From: CAZTHK01 sp964613215 | GTDB lineage: Bacteria; Krumholzibacteriota; Krumholzibacteriia; Krumholzibacteriales; CAZTHK01 | Direction of reading: 5' to 3' | NCBI GenBank assembly: GCA_964613215.1 | Contig: CAZTHK010000001.1 | Location: forward strand, 62,001 to 126,000 | Length of the DNA: 64,000 nt | Part shown: piece after piece, positions 51,432-59,610 of the stretch | Numbering within the stretch: the first letter of the stretch is position 1 | Layout of the letters: every line of letters starts with the position of its first letter | Translations under genes and position numbers: made by a program | The notes under the pieces: model-generated | The model's input: only the letters and a program-made list of their open reading frames with translations | Told to the model about the DNA's origin: nothing | Databases searched by the model: none

Positions 51432-51854
51432 ATGGCAACTAAGATGACCATCGGACTTTTCTCGGGGAGTCTGGACAGATTAACAGCGGCCGGAATAGTT
51501 CTGAGCGGAGCGGCCGCGGACGATATGGATGTGGAGGTGTTTGTTCTGCTTCAGGGGGCCAGGGCATTCAAGAAGGATATAGCCGAAGACAGGGAACAGC
51601 TCAAACTTGCCGAGAACGATCATCTCAGAGAGGAATTCCTGGAATCCCTGGACCGCCTCAAGGTCAATCCCTGGCTGGATTTTTTCAGGGAAGCAAGGGA
51701 ACTGACCAACGTCAGGATACACATCTGTGGACTGGCTGGTAAGATATGGGGAGGGGAGAGGCTGGAGGATTTTGTCGACATCGCAGATGATATCTGCGGA
51801 ATCGGAGAATATATCACCTCCGCTGAAGAGGCGGATATTCATCTGTTTATCTAG
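51432..51854 (+). CDS. DsrE-like sulfur-relay protein
   Basis: 140 residues of the DsrE/DsrF fold: MTIGLFSGSLDRLTAAGIVL, VEVFVLLQGARAF, helical insert, VRIHICGLAGKIWG and a final VDIADDICGIGEYI. Family members are persulfide-transfer proteins that pass sulfur between rhodaneses, TusA and oxidoreductases; Cys in HICG or DICG could carry the sulfur. Start ATG follows AAGGAGAATTGT. It is first behind the operator region and 18 bases before tusA. Confidence 0.85.
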   Translation: MATKMTIGLFSGSLDRLTAAGIVLSGAAADDMDVEVFVLLQGARAFKKDIAEDREQLKLAENDHLREEFLESLDRLKVNPWLDFFREARELTNVRIHICGLAGKIWGGERLEDFVDIADDICGIGEYITSAEEADIHLFI

Positions 51855-51872
51855 AGAGGAAAGGTTGGAACA

Positions 51873-52124
51873 ATGGATAGTGAAGAACTTAAGAATATGG
51901 AAGCCAATGAGAAAGTGGATGCCAGGGGTACTGCCTGTCCCGGCCCCCTGCTGGCTGCGAAGAAGGCCATCGGAAAGATAGACAGTGGAGAAACCATGGA
52001 GATACTGTCATCCGATGAGGGAACCAAAAGGGATGTTCCCAAGTGGGCCCGGAAGAAGGGGCATGAATACCTGGGAACAGTGGATGAATCGGGATACTTC
52101 AGGATATTTCTGAAGAAGAAATAA
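51873..52124 (+). CDS. TusA-family sulfur carrier protein
   Basis: 83 residues with the TusA signature ARGTACPGPLLAAKKAI (persulfide-carrying Cys22 in CPGP) and the typical SSDEGTKRDVPKWARKKGH second half. TusA proteins hold sulfur as a persulfide and hand it to partners; in sulfur oxidisers they feed Hdr-like or Dsr complexes. Start ATG follows GAGGAAAGG. It is 1 base before the MvhD-like gene, so tight co-expression with the flavoprotein genes is expected. Confidence 0.93.
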   Translation: MDSEELKNMEANEKVDARGTACPGPLLAAKKAIGKIDSGETMEILSSDEGTKRDVPKWARKKGHEYLGTVDESGYFRIFLKKK

Positions 52125-52125
52125 C

Positions 52126-52530
52126 GTGGCAAACGGGGCTGACATACTGGTATTCTCCACGGAGAAGATTTCTGATCCGGCCATAGATATGGCGGGTTTG
52201 CTTAAACTTCATTATCCCCCTTCCGTTTATGTGATAACCGTCCCCTGCTCAAGTTCTATCAAGCCCAGATGGATAATGCATGCTTTTCACAAGGGATTCG
52301 GCGGTGTATTTATTGCCGCCGACGGAACCGATTGTCCATACAGTGACAGATGCACCGGGATGACCGGGGAAATCGTTTCCAATACACATGAACTGATGAA
52401 GAAGGAGGACATAGACCCGGCCCGGCTCAGGATGGCAGCCATATGTTCAGTCTGTTCTGAAAGTTTTGTCAGGCATATGAAGAACTTTGCCGGATTTCTG
52501 TCAGATTCTGAAGGAGAAGGCATAGAGTAG
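52126..52530 (+). CDS. MvhD/FlpD-like iron-sulfur protein
   Basis: 134 residues resembling the MvhD/FlpD family, the small [2Fe-2S] subunit that passes electrons to HdrA and is fused to the C-terminus of QmoB in sulfate reducers. Visible features: VITVPCSSSIKPRWIMHAFHKGFGGVFIAADG, CPYSDRC, and CSVCSESFVRHMKNF. The usual GCHPGDCHY block is altered, so the cysteine set differs from classical MvhD. GTG start, 1 base after tusA and 1 base before the HdrA-like gene. Confidence 0.78.
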   Translation: MANGADILVFSTEKISDPAIDMAGLLKLHYPPSVYVITVPCSSSIKPRWIMHAFHKGFGGVFIAADGTDCPYSDRCTGMTGEIVSNTHELMKKEDIDPARLRMAAICSVCSESFVRHMKNFAGFLSDSEGEGIE

Positions 52531-52531
52531 T

Positions 52532-53839
52532 ATGGAAAAGCAAATTCCGGAGAATAAATATGATGTACTGGTGGTAGGGGGTGGAATAGCGGGGCAGGAG
52601 GCTGCTCTCAATATGGGGAACCTGGGCTACCGGGTCCTCCTGGTGGAGAAGGACCTCTCCATAGGGGGGAAGATGATCCTTTTGAGCAAGGTTTTTCCCA
52701 CCCTCGATTGTGCCGCCTGTATCGCCACACCTAAGATGTCGGAGACGGCAAGGCATCCCAATATATCCATTTATACCAACAGCCGTATCAGGGGGATCAG
52801 AAAGAACTCAGATGAATCTTTTCAGGCCGGTCTGGTGATTAAGCCCCGGTATGTGGATGAGAAAGCCTGCACCGGATGTCAGGACTGCGAAGAGGTATGC
52901 CCGGTGGTGGTAAGAGATCAGTATCAGTATGATCTGGTAGGGCGGAAGGCGGCTTTTATACCCTTCAGTGTTGCCAGCCCCCGGATAGCCAGCATAGATA
53001 TTGACAACTGCATACTCTGCGGGGCATGTGAGAAGGCCTGCCCTGCCGGTGCCATAGATTTCAGCAGGGAAGAAGAGGAGATACCGGTCAGGGTTAAGTC
53101 GGTGATACTGGCTACCGGTTTTCACCTCTTCGATCCCACTCAGATGGAACGGTACGGCTACGGGAAGTATAGGAATGTAATAACCTCCATGCAGATGGAG
53201 AGACAGCTGGTCCCAACCAGGCCCTACAACAACGTGCTCAGGCCGGGGGACGGCAAGATGCCGGATGATATAGCTTATGTTCTTTGCACCGGATCGAGGG
53301 ATGACACGGTTGGCACACCGATATGCTCCCAGATATGCTGCATGTATTCCATAAAACAGGCTCAACTGATAATGGGCGCTCTGCCCATGGCGGATGTGAC
53401 AATATACTATATTGATATCAGGGCCTTCGGAAAGGGATTCGAAGAATTCTACAACCAGGCCAGGGATATGGGGGTTTCATTCATCAAGGGGAAGATAGGA
53501 GAGATCGAGGGAGAGGTTGATGGCGATCTTACCCTTAAGTATGAGGATGTTGAAACCAGCACCTACCGGGAGGCTCAGCACGATATGGTGGTGCTGTCGG
53601 TAGGGGTAATGGCAAACCGCGATCCGGCCGGATTCTTCCGTGAGAGGGCTCTGGAGCTGGATCAGTATGGATTTGTCAGGCAGTTGGATGAGCTTGCCAA
53701 TCCTGCCAGAACCAGTATCGAAGGGGTGTTTGCCGCCGGGACGGCTACAGCACCAATGGATATACCGGATTCCATAGCATCAGCCGGTGCGGCTGCGGCG
53801 GAGGCGGCGGGCTACCTGAAATCGAAGGGGATAAAATGA
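52532..53839 (+). CDS. HdrA/QmoA-like flavoprotein with ferredoxin insert
   Basis: 435 residues. FAD motif GGGIAG at 16-21, then HdrA-type FPTLDCAACIATPKM and HPNISIYTNSRI, an inserted ferredoxin with two complete [4Fe-4S] motifs (Cys113/116/119/123 and Cys160/163/166/170), and the C-terminal flavin half (LCTGSRDD, CCMYSIKQAQL, GVFAAGTATAPMDIPDS). It lacks the HdrA N-terminal domain and C-terminal ferredoxin. Expected to pair with the next gene product, as QmoA does with QmoB, relaying electrons between flavin and iron-sulfur centres. Ends in an ATGA overlap with the next gene. Confidence 0.9.
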   Translation: MEKQIPENKYDVLVVGGGIAGQEAALNMGNLGYRVLLVEKDLSIGGKMILLSKVFPTLDCAACIATPKMSETARHPNISIYTNSRIRGIRKNSDESFQAGLVIKPRYVDEKACTGCQDCEEVCPVVVRDQYQYDLVGRKAAFIPFSVASPRIASIDIDNCILCGACEKACPAGAIDFSREEEEIPVRVKSVILATGFHLFDPTQMERYGYGKYRNVITSMQMERQLVPTRPYNNVLRPGDGKMPDDIAYVLCTGSRDDTVGTPICSQICCMYSIKQAQLIMGALPMADVTIYYIDIRAFGKGFEEFYNQARDMGVSFIKGKIGEIEGEVDGDLTLKYEDVETSTYREAQHDMVVLSVGVMANRDPAGFFRERALELDQYGFVRQLDELANPARTSIEGVFAAGTATAPMDIPDSIASAGAAAAEAAGYLKSKGIK

Positions 53840-55794
53840 GGGAGAGGATCGGAGTATATATATGCCACTGTGGTTCCAACATATCCGATTATGTTGATGT
53901 GGAGGCGGTAAGGGAGGCGGTGTCCGGAGAGGAGGGTGTGGCCCTTGCTAAAACCACCATGTTCGCCTGTGCCGATTCGGCCCAGAGTGAGATGGTAAGT
54001 GATATAAAGGAGAATCAGCTGGATGGCCTGGTGGTTGCTTCATGCTCTCCCAAGCTCCACCTCTACACCTTCAGAAATGTGGCTGAGAGGGCCGGGTTGA
54101 ATCCATTCAACTATGTTCAGGCAAATATAAGAGAGCAGGTTTCCTGGGCTCATTCCGACAGGCCCGAACAGGCCACCCGCAAGGCCATCCGGGTGGTGAA
54201 ATCGGCCATTTCCAGGGCGAGGCTGTCAAAGCCGCTGACCCCCCCCACCATATCATCCGAAAATGTGGTTCTGGTAGTGGGTGCTGGAGTAGCAGGGATG
54301 AGGACCGCCATAGAACTGGCCGATATGGGATCCCATGTTTACCTGATAGAGAAGGATCATTTTGCCGGCGGCAGGGTTGCTCAATGGGGAGGAGTGTACG
54401 GAACCGATGAGAGGGGGTATGAGATAACTGCCAGGCTGTATGATGAGGTAAAGGCAAGGGATAGAATTAATCTTTTCACCGGTACCGGGATAGAATTTGT
54501 ATCGGGAAGTGTGGGCAACTTCGAGGTAACCCTGAAGAAGCATCCCCGCAATTTTTCGCAGGAGGGAGTTGATACGGATACTCCGGAATTCAGGGAGAAG
54601 CTGTCCCGGGCCATGGAGGCCTGCCCCGAAGAAGTACCCGATCCCTTTGATTTCGGGCTGACCGGCAGAAGGGCCATTTATCCCAATCATCCCGGGCAGT
54701 ATCCGGCCATCCCTGCCATAGATGGTCAGGCCTGTACCCGCTGCGGCAAGTGCGAGGAGATACTTCCGGGGGTTGACCTGAATCAGGAGGAGGAATCGAT
54801 CACTGTCAGTGTGGGAGCAATTGTGCTGTGCACCGGTTTCGATCCCTACCAGCCATCCCACGGGGAATTCGGCTACGGTGAGATAGATAATGTTATAACC
54901 CTTCAGGAATTCAGAAGGCTGATCTCACTGAGTGAGGGTGGCAAGCTGACCTATAATAACAGAAGGATAAATAATATTTCCTATATATACTGTGTGGGAA
55001 GCAGGCAGATAGAGGGGGAGAATAAATACTGTTCCAGATACTGCTGCTCTTCGGCAATCTACACTGCCATTATGGCCGGGGAGAAGTTCAAGGATATCAA
55101 GAACTTCCATTTCCACAGGGGGATAAGAAGCTACGGCAAACAGGAGTCACTGTACCAGGAATCATCCGCCAGTGGGGATATATATTTCCAGTGCTCTGAC
55201 GATGAGATTCCCAGTGTGGGGCAGGATGGTGGTGAAACGGTGGTAAAGATAAACGATATATTGACTTCTGGAAGGGAGATAGAGGTTGAGTCGGATCTGG
55301 TGGTTCTGGTAACCGGGATGGAGCCCGGAAGCAATGGCACCCTGGTTGACCTTCTGAAAGTTCCCCTGGGCAGGGACGGTTTCTTCAATGAGGTCCACCC
55401 CAAGTTGAAACCGGTGGAGATTGTTATGGACGGTATCTTTATTGCCGGCACCTGCCATTCACCCAAGAATATTACCGAGACCATGAACTCCGCCCTCTCC
55501 GCCGCAGTTAAGTCTAATTCACTGATAAGTGCAGGCGAGATCGAACTGGAACCGGCTATGGCCCGGATCGACCCGGCCCTGTGCGAATGGTGCGGGAAGT
55601 GCAGTGAAGCTTGCCCCTTCGATGCTATCATAAGGGAAGAAGCTGAAGATAAAGTGATCGCCTCTGTGAGTGAAGCTAACTGCAAGGGATGCGGGATGTG
55701 CCTCCCGGTGTGTCCGGTGAATGCCATCCAGTTGACCGGCAATTCCGATGCAGAGATAGAGAGCATGATAGACGCTCTGATACAGCAGGAATAG
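53836..55794 (+). CDS. HdrA/QmoB-like flavoprotein with C-terminal ferredoxin
   Basis: 652 residues: HdrA N-terminal domain (GVYICHCGSNISDYVDVEAV, FACADSAQSEM, NIREQVSWAH), FAD motif VGAGVAGMRTAIELADMG, and a C-terminal ferredoxin with two full [4Fe-4S] motifs (Cys583/586/589/593 and Cys616/619/622/626). The mid-protein ferredoxin is degenerate: Cys300/303/306 remain (CTRCGKCEEILPG) but the fourth Cys and second cluster are lost. This complements the previous protein, which keeps that insert. No MvhD domain is fused; the separate gene at 52126 supplies it. Likely QmoB-like subunit. Confidence 0.9.
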   Translation: MRERIGVYICHCGSNISDYVDVEAVREAVSGEEGVALAKTTMFACADSAQSEMVSDIKENQLDGLVVASCSPKLHLYTFRNVAERAGLNPFNYVQANIREQVSWAHSDRPEQATRKAIRVVKSAISRARLSKPLTPPTISSENVVLVVGAGVAGMRTAIELADMGSHVYLIEKDHFAGGRVAQWGGVYGTDERGYEITARLYDEVKARDRINLFTGTGIEFVSGSVGNFEVTLKKHPRNFSQEGVDTDTPEFREKLSRAMEACPEEVPDPFDFGLTGRRAIYPNHPGQYPAIPAIDGQACTRCGKCEEILPGVDLNQEEESITVSVGAIVLCTGFDPYQPSHGEFGYGEIDNVITLQEFRRLISLSEGGKLTYNNRRINNISYIYCVGSRQIEGENKYCSRYCCSSAIYTAIMAGEKFKDIKNFHFHRGIRSYGKQESLYQESSASGDIYFQCSDDEIPSVGQDGGETVVKINDILTSGREIEVESDLVVLVTGMEPGSNGTLVDLLKVPLGRDGFFNEVHPKLKPVEIVMDGIFIAGTCHSPKNITETMNSALSAAVKSNSLISAGEIELEPAMARIDPALCEWCGKCSEACPFDAIIREEAEDKVIASVSEANCKGCGMCLPVCPVNAIQLTGNSDAEIESMIDALIQQE

Positions 55795-55798
55795 AAAA

Positions 55799-56074
55799 GT
55801 GAGTGAGAATAGAACAGTAGATATAATGAAGAAGAAGAGAAAGGTCCCCGGAGAAGTGAGGGAGGGGATGAAGAATTTCAACCGGATCAAGAAGACCATT
55901 CTCGAGGTCCTCAGGGAGGGTCCGGCTACCATTCCCGGGATTGCCGGCAAGACAGGAATGTCTCAACATATAGTGACTTATCACCTTATGACAATGATGA
56001 AGTATGGAGTGGTGGAGGCGGACAGGCCGGATGATATGGATGAGTATTATTATTACAGAGTGAAGGAAAATTGA
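55799..56074 (+). CDS. Small winged-helix regulator inside the Hdr/Qmo-like operon
   Basis: 91 residues: basic N-terminus, then RIKKTILEVLREGPATIPGI and AGKTGMSQHIVTYHLMTMMK, a winged-helix DNA-binding pattern like ArsR/MarR-type HTHs, and an acidic DDMDEYYYYRVKEN wing. GTG at 55799 was chosen (4 bases after the qmoB-like stop); ATG at 55826 is possible. Stop and next start are 1 base apart (TGA-T-ATG). An HTH gene between the cytoplasmic and membrane subunits is unusual; it may sense or regulate complex assembly, but this is inference. Confidence 0.75.
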   Translation: MSENRTVDIMKKKRKVPGEVREGMKNFNRIKKTILEVLREGPATIPGIAGKTGMSQHIVTYHLMTMMKYGVVEADRPDDMDEYYYYRVKEN

Positions 56075-56075
56075 T

Positions 56076-57242
56076 ATGGCTCGAATCGACCACAAGTTTG
56101 CTTCACAGATCGAGGAATTCGGAGGGATTGATTTCACCGCCTGTTACAATTGCGGCAACTGCACTGCAGTTTGCCCTCTGGTTGAGGAGAACAGTTCCTT
56201 TCCCCGGCGGATGCTGAGGTATACTATCCTGGGCCTGGAGGAGGATATCCAGGGCTCCCTGGATCCCTGGCTGTGCTACTACTGCGGTGATTGCAGCGAG
56301 ACCTGCCCCCGCCAGTCCAACCCGGGGGAGATAATGATGTCCCTGAGGAGATACCTCACCTCGGTCTATGACTGGACCGGCTTTTCCAGGAGGTTCTACA
56401 CCTCGAAGGTGTGGGAGCTGGGATCAATAGGAGCAGTGGCAGCTATGGTAGTGATACTGTTTGCAATCTTTCTTCCCCCTACTGCCGATCCGGCCAATCT
56501 TATAAATTCCGCCGGAGGAGTAAGGATAAACAGTTTCGTTAAGGGTATGGAGGGTGAAACATTCGTCAGTGTCATAGAACTGGGTGACTGGGTAATGGCT
56601 GCCATAGTATCATTCTTTCTGCTCTCTAACATCTTCAATATGTATCTGAAGGTGGTTATTAAGAACAAAAAGGTAAAGATCCCCCTCCATCTATATGTAA
56701 AGGAGGCCTGGAACCTCTTCTATCATTTTGGCACCCAGATAAGGTTGTCCAGATGCACGGATAAATCATACTGGGCCCTTCACTGGCTGCTGATGTCCGG
56801 ATATACTATTATGTTTACCATGATTGTTGTTTTTCTGCCCTGGTTCCAGGTGGAAAAGGTCCATCCCGTCACTCACCCCCAGCGTATTCTGGGCTACTAT
56901 GCAACCTTCGGCCTTCTCTTCGCCATTGCCATCTGGATGATAAGGAGGATCAGAAAGAGGGATGAGAAACACCGCTATTCCCATTCCACCGACTGGATAT
57001 TTCTGATAATGCTCTTTCTTACCACCCTGACCGGAATCATGGTTCACCTGTTCAGGATAAACGGAATGATATATTTCACCTACTATACCTACGTGATACA
57101 TCTGGCTGTTCTGGTACCCATGCTGGTGCTGGAAGTCCCCTTCTCCAAGTGGTCTCACCTGGCATACCGGCCCTTTGCCATGTATTTCAATAACCTGATT
57201 AACTCCGCCGTTATTATTGATGATAAGAAGCGACAGGGTTAA
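56076..57242 (+). CDS. QmoC-like membrane subunit (HdrC plus heme-b-type anchor)
   Basis: 388 residues. N-terminal HdrC domain with two [4Fe-4S] motifs (Cys23/26/29/33 and Cys67/70/73/77, the latter CYYCGDCSETCP), then a membrane part with about six helices (SIGAVAAMVVILFAIFLPP, VMAAIVSFFLLSNIFNMYL, HWLLMSGYTIMFTMIVVFL, YYATFGLLFAIAIWMI, WIFLIMLFLTTLTGIMVH, YYTYVIHLAVLVPMLVLEV) whose histidines could bind heme b as in NarI/HdrE. This is the QmoC fusion that links cytoplasmic flavoproteins to menaquinone. Last gene of the operon. Confidence 0.9.
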   Translation: MARIDHKFASQIEEFGGIDFTACYNCGNCTAVCPLVEENSSFPRRMLRYTILGLEEDIQGSLDPWLCYYCGDCSETCPRQSNPGEIMMSLRRYLTSVYDWTGFSRRFYTSKVWELGSIGAVAAMVVILFAIFLPPTADPANLINSAGGVRINSFVKGMEGETFVSVIELGDWVMAAIVSFFLLSNIFNMYLKVVIKNKKVKIPLHLYVKEAWNLFYHFGTQIRLSRCTDKSYWALHWLLMSGYTIMFTMIVVFLPWFQVEKVHPVTHPQRILGYYATFGLLFAIAIWMIRRIRKRDEKHRYSHSTDWIFLIMLFLTTLTGIMVHLFRINGMIYFTYYTYVIHLAVLVPMLVLEVPFSKWSHLAYRPFAMYFNNLINSAVIIDDKKRQG

Positions 57243-57357
57243 ATGCAGGGGTCAGGGCGTTAATTTAGGCCTCCCTCCCTGCTTCTCCTCCTGTAAAAGA
57301 CGATACTTCGATGGCGGTTATGCCTGCTAATCATATTACCCTTAACCATTTTTGATG

Positions 57358-57385
57358 TTGACATTTATTATATGAATGTGATACA
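57358..57385 (+). promoter_or_regulatory. Sigma-70-type promoter of the dockerin-like gene
   Basis: TTGACA (57358-57363), 16-base spacer, GATACA (57380-57385) with TGT before it; 125-base leader to the ATG at 57510. Same TGTGATACA block as 17300-17308. Confidence 0.55.
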
Positions 57386-57509
57386 CTACGTATTGTCGAG
57401 TAAGTAAATTGGTATCTCCGGTATTAAGGACGGCGGAAGGAGGTAAGTAATTCGTTGTTCTTTTAACCTTAAGTCCCGAACCTGTCCAAAGGTTTAGGAG
57501 GTTAAAGAA

Positions 57510-58163
57510 ATGTTCAAAGTAAAAGTCTTGGTTTTTTCACTGTTGCTTGTTTTCGCAACTAACGTGTTCGCTGGTGATGTGGACCCGTGTGAAAGCGAAA
57601 CTGGACAGAGCTGTTCGCCTATGATGCTGAACATTTGTCCTTTCGGCGACATGGAGAATATTTTCGAGAGTTGTACAACAGCCATAGAAGATACCCATTA
57701 CGTATACATCTATGTGAGAGATGTGTTAGGTAATGGCGTAGCTGGTATTCCGGGCTCGGATTACTGGCTGGGCGCTTGTGACAGCCAGTATGATCTCTGC
57801 CTGTGTGCCGAACCCATTGTAGCCGATTATATCACCAACGACGAAGGCTACACTGAGTTTTCAGGCACAATCGCCGGCGGCGGTTGTGTGAACAGTGGCG
57901 GAATCTATATAGCAGTTCAGGGTAAGATCATCCAGGAAGCTGGATGCACAGGTTATGACTGTGTGGACATGATAATCAAGAGTCCCGATCTTACAGCAGA
58001 CTGTCAGGTCAACCTCTCAGATCTCAGTGCATTCGGTCTGACATACACATTAAGCTCAGGTGATACTGACTATAATAGTTGTGCAGATTACAATGATGAT
58101 GACTCTGTTAATCTGAGTGACCTGTCGTTTTTCGGAATTCATTATCTGCACACATGCCAGTAA
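57510..58163 (+). CDS. Secreted protein with dockerin-like calcium-binding repeats
   Basis: 217 residues: signal peptide (VLVFSLLLVFATNVFAG), a Cys-rich N-terminal region (CESETGQSCSPMMLNICPFG), an Ig-like stretch with VYIYVRDVLGNGVAGIPG and NDEGYTEFSGTIAGGG, and a C-terminal pair of F-hand motifs (DCQVNLSDLSAFGLTY and DYNDDDSVNLSDLSFFGIHY) as in type-I dockerins. Dockerins bind cohesins or anchor secreted proteins; no cohesin is visible here. Strong TTTAGGAGGTTAAAG before the ATG. First of a run of four exported proteins. Confidence 0.75.
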   Translation: MFKVKVLVFSLLLVFATNVFAGDVDPCESETGQSCSPMMLNICPFGDMENIFESCTTAIEDTHYVYIYVRDVLGNGVAGIPGSDYWLGACDSQYDLCLCAEPIVADYITNDEGYTEFSGTIAGGGCVNSGGIYIAVQGKIIQEAGCTGYDCVDMIIKSPDLTADCQVNLSDLSAFGLTYTLSSGDTDYNSCADYNDDDSVNLSDLSFFGIHYLHTCQ

Positions 58164-58260
58164 TGGTATGACCGGTGTATGATAATTATTTCCAACAATC
58201 CTGATTTGCTATTTTTAAATTAGTTGGATTACACCTTAGGGCTGCATTAAAATACGGGAG

Positions 58261-58824
58261 TTGGAGACTATGAAGAGAGTACTGTTGACAATTGCTATGG
58301 TTCTCCTAATTCCAGGAGTGATCAACGCACAGACCATGGGTGTCTACTTCGACGGTCCGGGGCAGATGGCATATTCTCCCTCGGGTGCGTTTGTATTATT
58401 CGACGCTTACATATATCTGCATGAAGCGGATTACTATGTAACCGGCGCCGAATATCAGCTGCAGACACCTGAAGATCCGGAGCACACTTACTTTAGTTTC
58501 CAGAGTATAGAGTATCCGGATAACATGTCGGTTAATCTGGGTGATCCCTGGGCAGGCCATTCTATTTCTTACTGGCCGCCGTTAAATGGGTATGAACCTG
58601 GCTATAACCTGCTGCTCACTCTTAAGGATTGCTACATTACAGGGCCTTGCGACTGGACTGATTATCCTATCGTTATAGGTCCTCATCCTGCAAACGGAGG
58701 ACCGTGGATCGCTTACACACCTGATAATGAATTAGCTCTCGTTATTGGGTACACTTCGATTCTTTGCCCTGTGATTGGTACCCAGGAGGAAAGCTGGGGC
58801 GCCATCAAATCGATGTATGAATAA
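58261..58824 (+). CDS. Small secreted protein with C-terminal SWGAIKSMYE motif
   Basis: 187 residues; signal peptide (LLTIAMVLLIPGVINAQ) and a body with strand-rich stretches MGVYFDGPGQMAYSPSG, FDAYIYLHEADYYVTGAEYQ, IEYPDNMSVNLGDPWAGHS and a late cysteine pair. It ends QEESWGAIKSMYE. The order of short motifs matches, loosely, the two downstream proteins (GxYxD, then a YIY strand, then (A)EY/EF and VxxGDxxxGxS), so it is a distant member of that family. Function unknown. GGGAGTTGGAGACT precedes the ATG; a hairpin follows. Confidence 0.75.
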   Translation: METMKRVLLTIAMVLLIPGVINAQTMGVYFDGPGQMAYSPSGAFVLFDAYIYLHEADYYVTGAEYQLQTPEDPEHTYFSFQSIEYPDNMSVNLGDPWAGHSISYWPPLNGYEPGYNLLLTLKDCYITGPCDWTDYPIVIGPHPANGGPWIAYTPDNELALVIGYTSILCPVIGTQEESWGAIKSMYE

Positions 58825-58837
58825 ATTTCTTGGAACT

Positions 58838-58866
58838 GTGGCTGGATGAGGATTTCATCCAGCCAC
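58838..58866 (+). terminator. Hairpin after the first SWGAIK protein gene
   Basis: Perfect 12-bp stem GTGGCTGGATGA/TCATCCAGCCAC, 5-base loop, 13 bases after the stop. No T-run follows. Confidence 0.55.
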
Positions 58867-58994
58867 GGACCCGGGAAGACGGAAGGGAGGTGGTGCCTAT
58901 TGGAGAAATCTGATTAAACTCGCCACCAAAACTCTTCCTGTTTTAAAGCGGGTAAAGAAAGAGAGCGAATCAAGTTTTAAGGAGGACACTAAAA

Positions 58995-59537
58995 ATGAAA
59001 AAGGTTTTATTGCTAACTGTTGCGATACTTATGTTTTCCAGCTTAGCAATAGCTCAGAATCCTCCGCAGGGATACATTGGAATTTTTGCGGATGAAACCA
59101 AATCGAGCAATTGCTACGAGGGCGATCTAATGGCACCTATGTACATGTACATCTGGTGCCTGCCCAGTGAGTATGGGCAGATGGCTGCCGAGTTTATGGT
59201 TACTTATCCTGCTAATGTTATCACAAGTACCGTAACTGCAGCTCCTCATATCGCAGTATCCATGGGAGATCTGGCCTCAGGTATCAGCTACAGCTACACG
59301 GAATGCCAGTGGGACTGGCACTGGGATTACAAGCAGCTGATGTATGTTACTGACTCCAGCGGCACCCAGGTAGATATAGTGGCTCATCCCGATGTGGGAA
59401 CCTATCAGTTCTCGAACTGTGAAGACGGTTTCCCCATTGAGCCATGCATCTATTACACCCCTCTGTACCTGAATGTCTGTGGTCCGACCGGGACCGACGA
59501 TGCCAGCTGGGGTGCTATCAAGGGTATGTATGAATAA
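58995..59537 (+). CDS. Small secreted WDWHWDYKQL-type protein, copy 1
   Basis: 180 residues; signal peptide (VLLLTVAILMFSSLAIAQ), then PPQGYIGIFADETKSSNC, APMYMYIWCLPSEYGQMAAE, PHIAVSMGDLASGIS, CQWDWHWDYKQLMYVT, CEDGFPIEPC and a C-terminal DDASWGAIKGMYE. At least six cysteines suggest disulfides. Clearly homologous to the N-terminal domain of the large secreted protein at 26081-28150 and nearly identical to the next gene. No known family recognised; exported and probably structural or binding. TTAAGGAGGACAC precedes the ATG. Confidence 0.8.
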   Translation: MKKVLLLTVAILMFSSLAIAQNPPQGYIGIFADETKSSNCYEGDLMAPMYMYIWCLPSEYGQMAAEFMVTYPANVITSTVTAAPHIAVSMGDLASGISYSYTECQWDWHWDYKQLMYVTDSSGTQVDIVAHPDVGTYQFSNCEDGFPIEPCIYYTPLYLNVCGPTGTDDASWGAIKGMYE

Positions 59538-59583
59538 TTCATGCCTTAGATGTTAAAACGGGCTTGAATGTCCGGAAAATTAA

Positions 59584-59610
59584 AAGGAGGGGGTTTGAAA
59601 CCCCCTCCTT
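59584..59610 (+). terminator. Terminator-like hairpin between the tandem copies
   Basis: Perfect 12-bp stem AAGGAGGGGGTT/AACCCCCTCCTT with loop TGA, 46 bases after the stop; tail CTGTTAAC. Confidence 0.65.

Noticed and set aside
51007..57242. Canonical sulfate-reduction QmoABC locus
   Set aside because: No aprAB or sat neighbours, MvhD part unfused, and sulfur carriers TusA/DsrE head the operon, so the canonical label would mislead.
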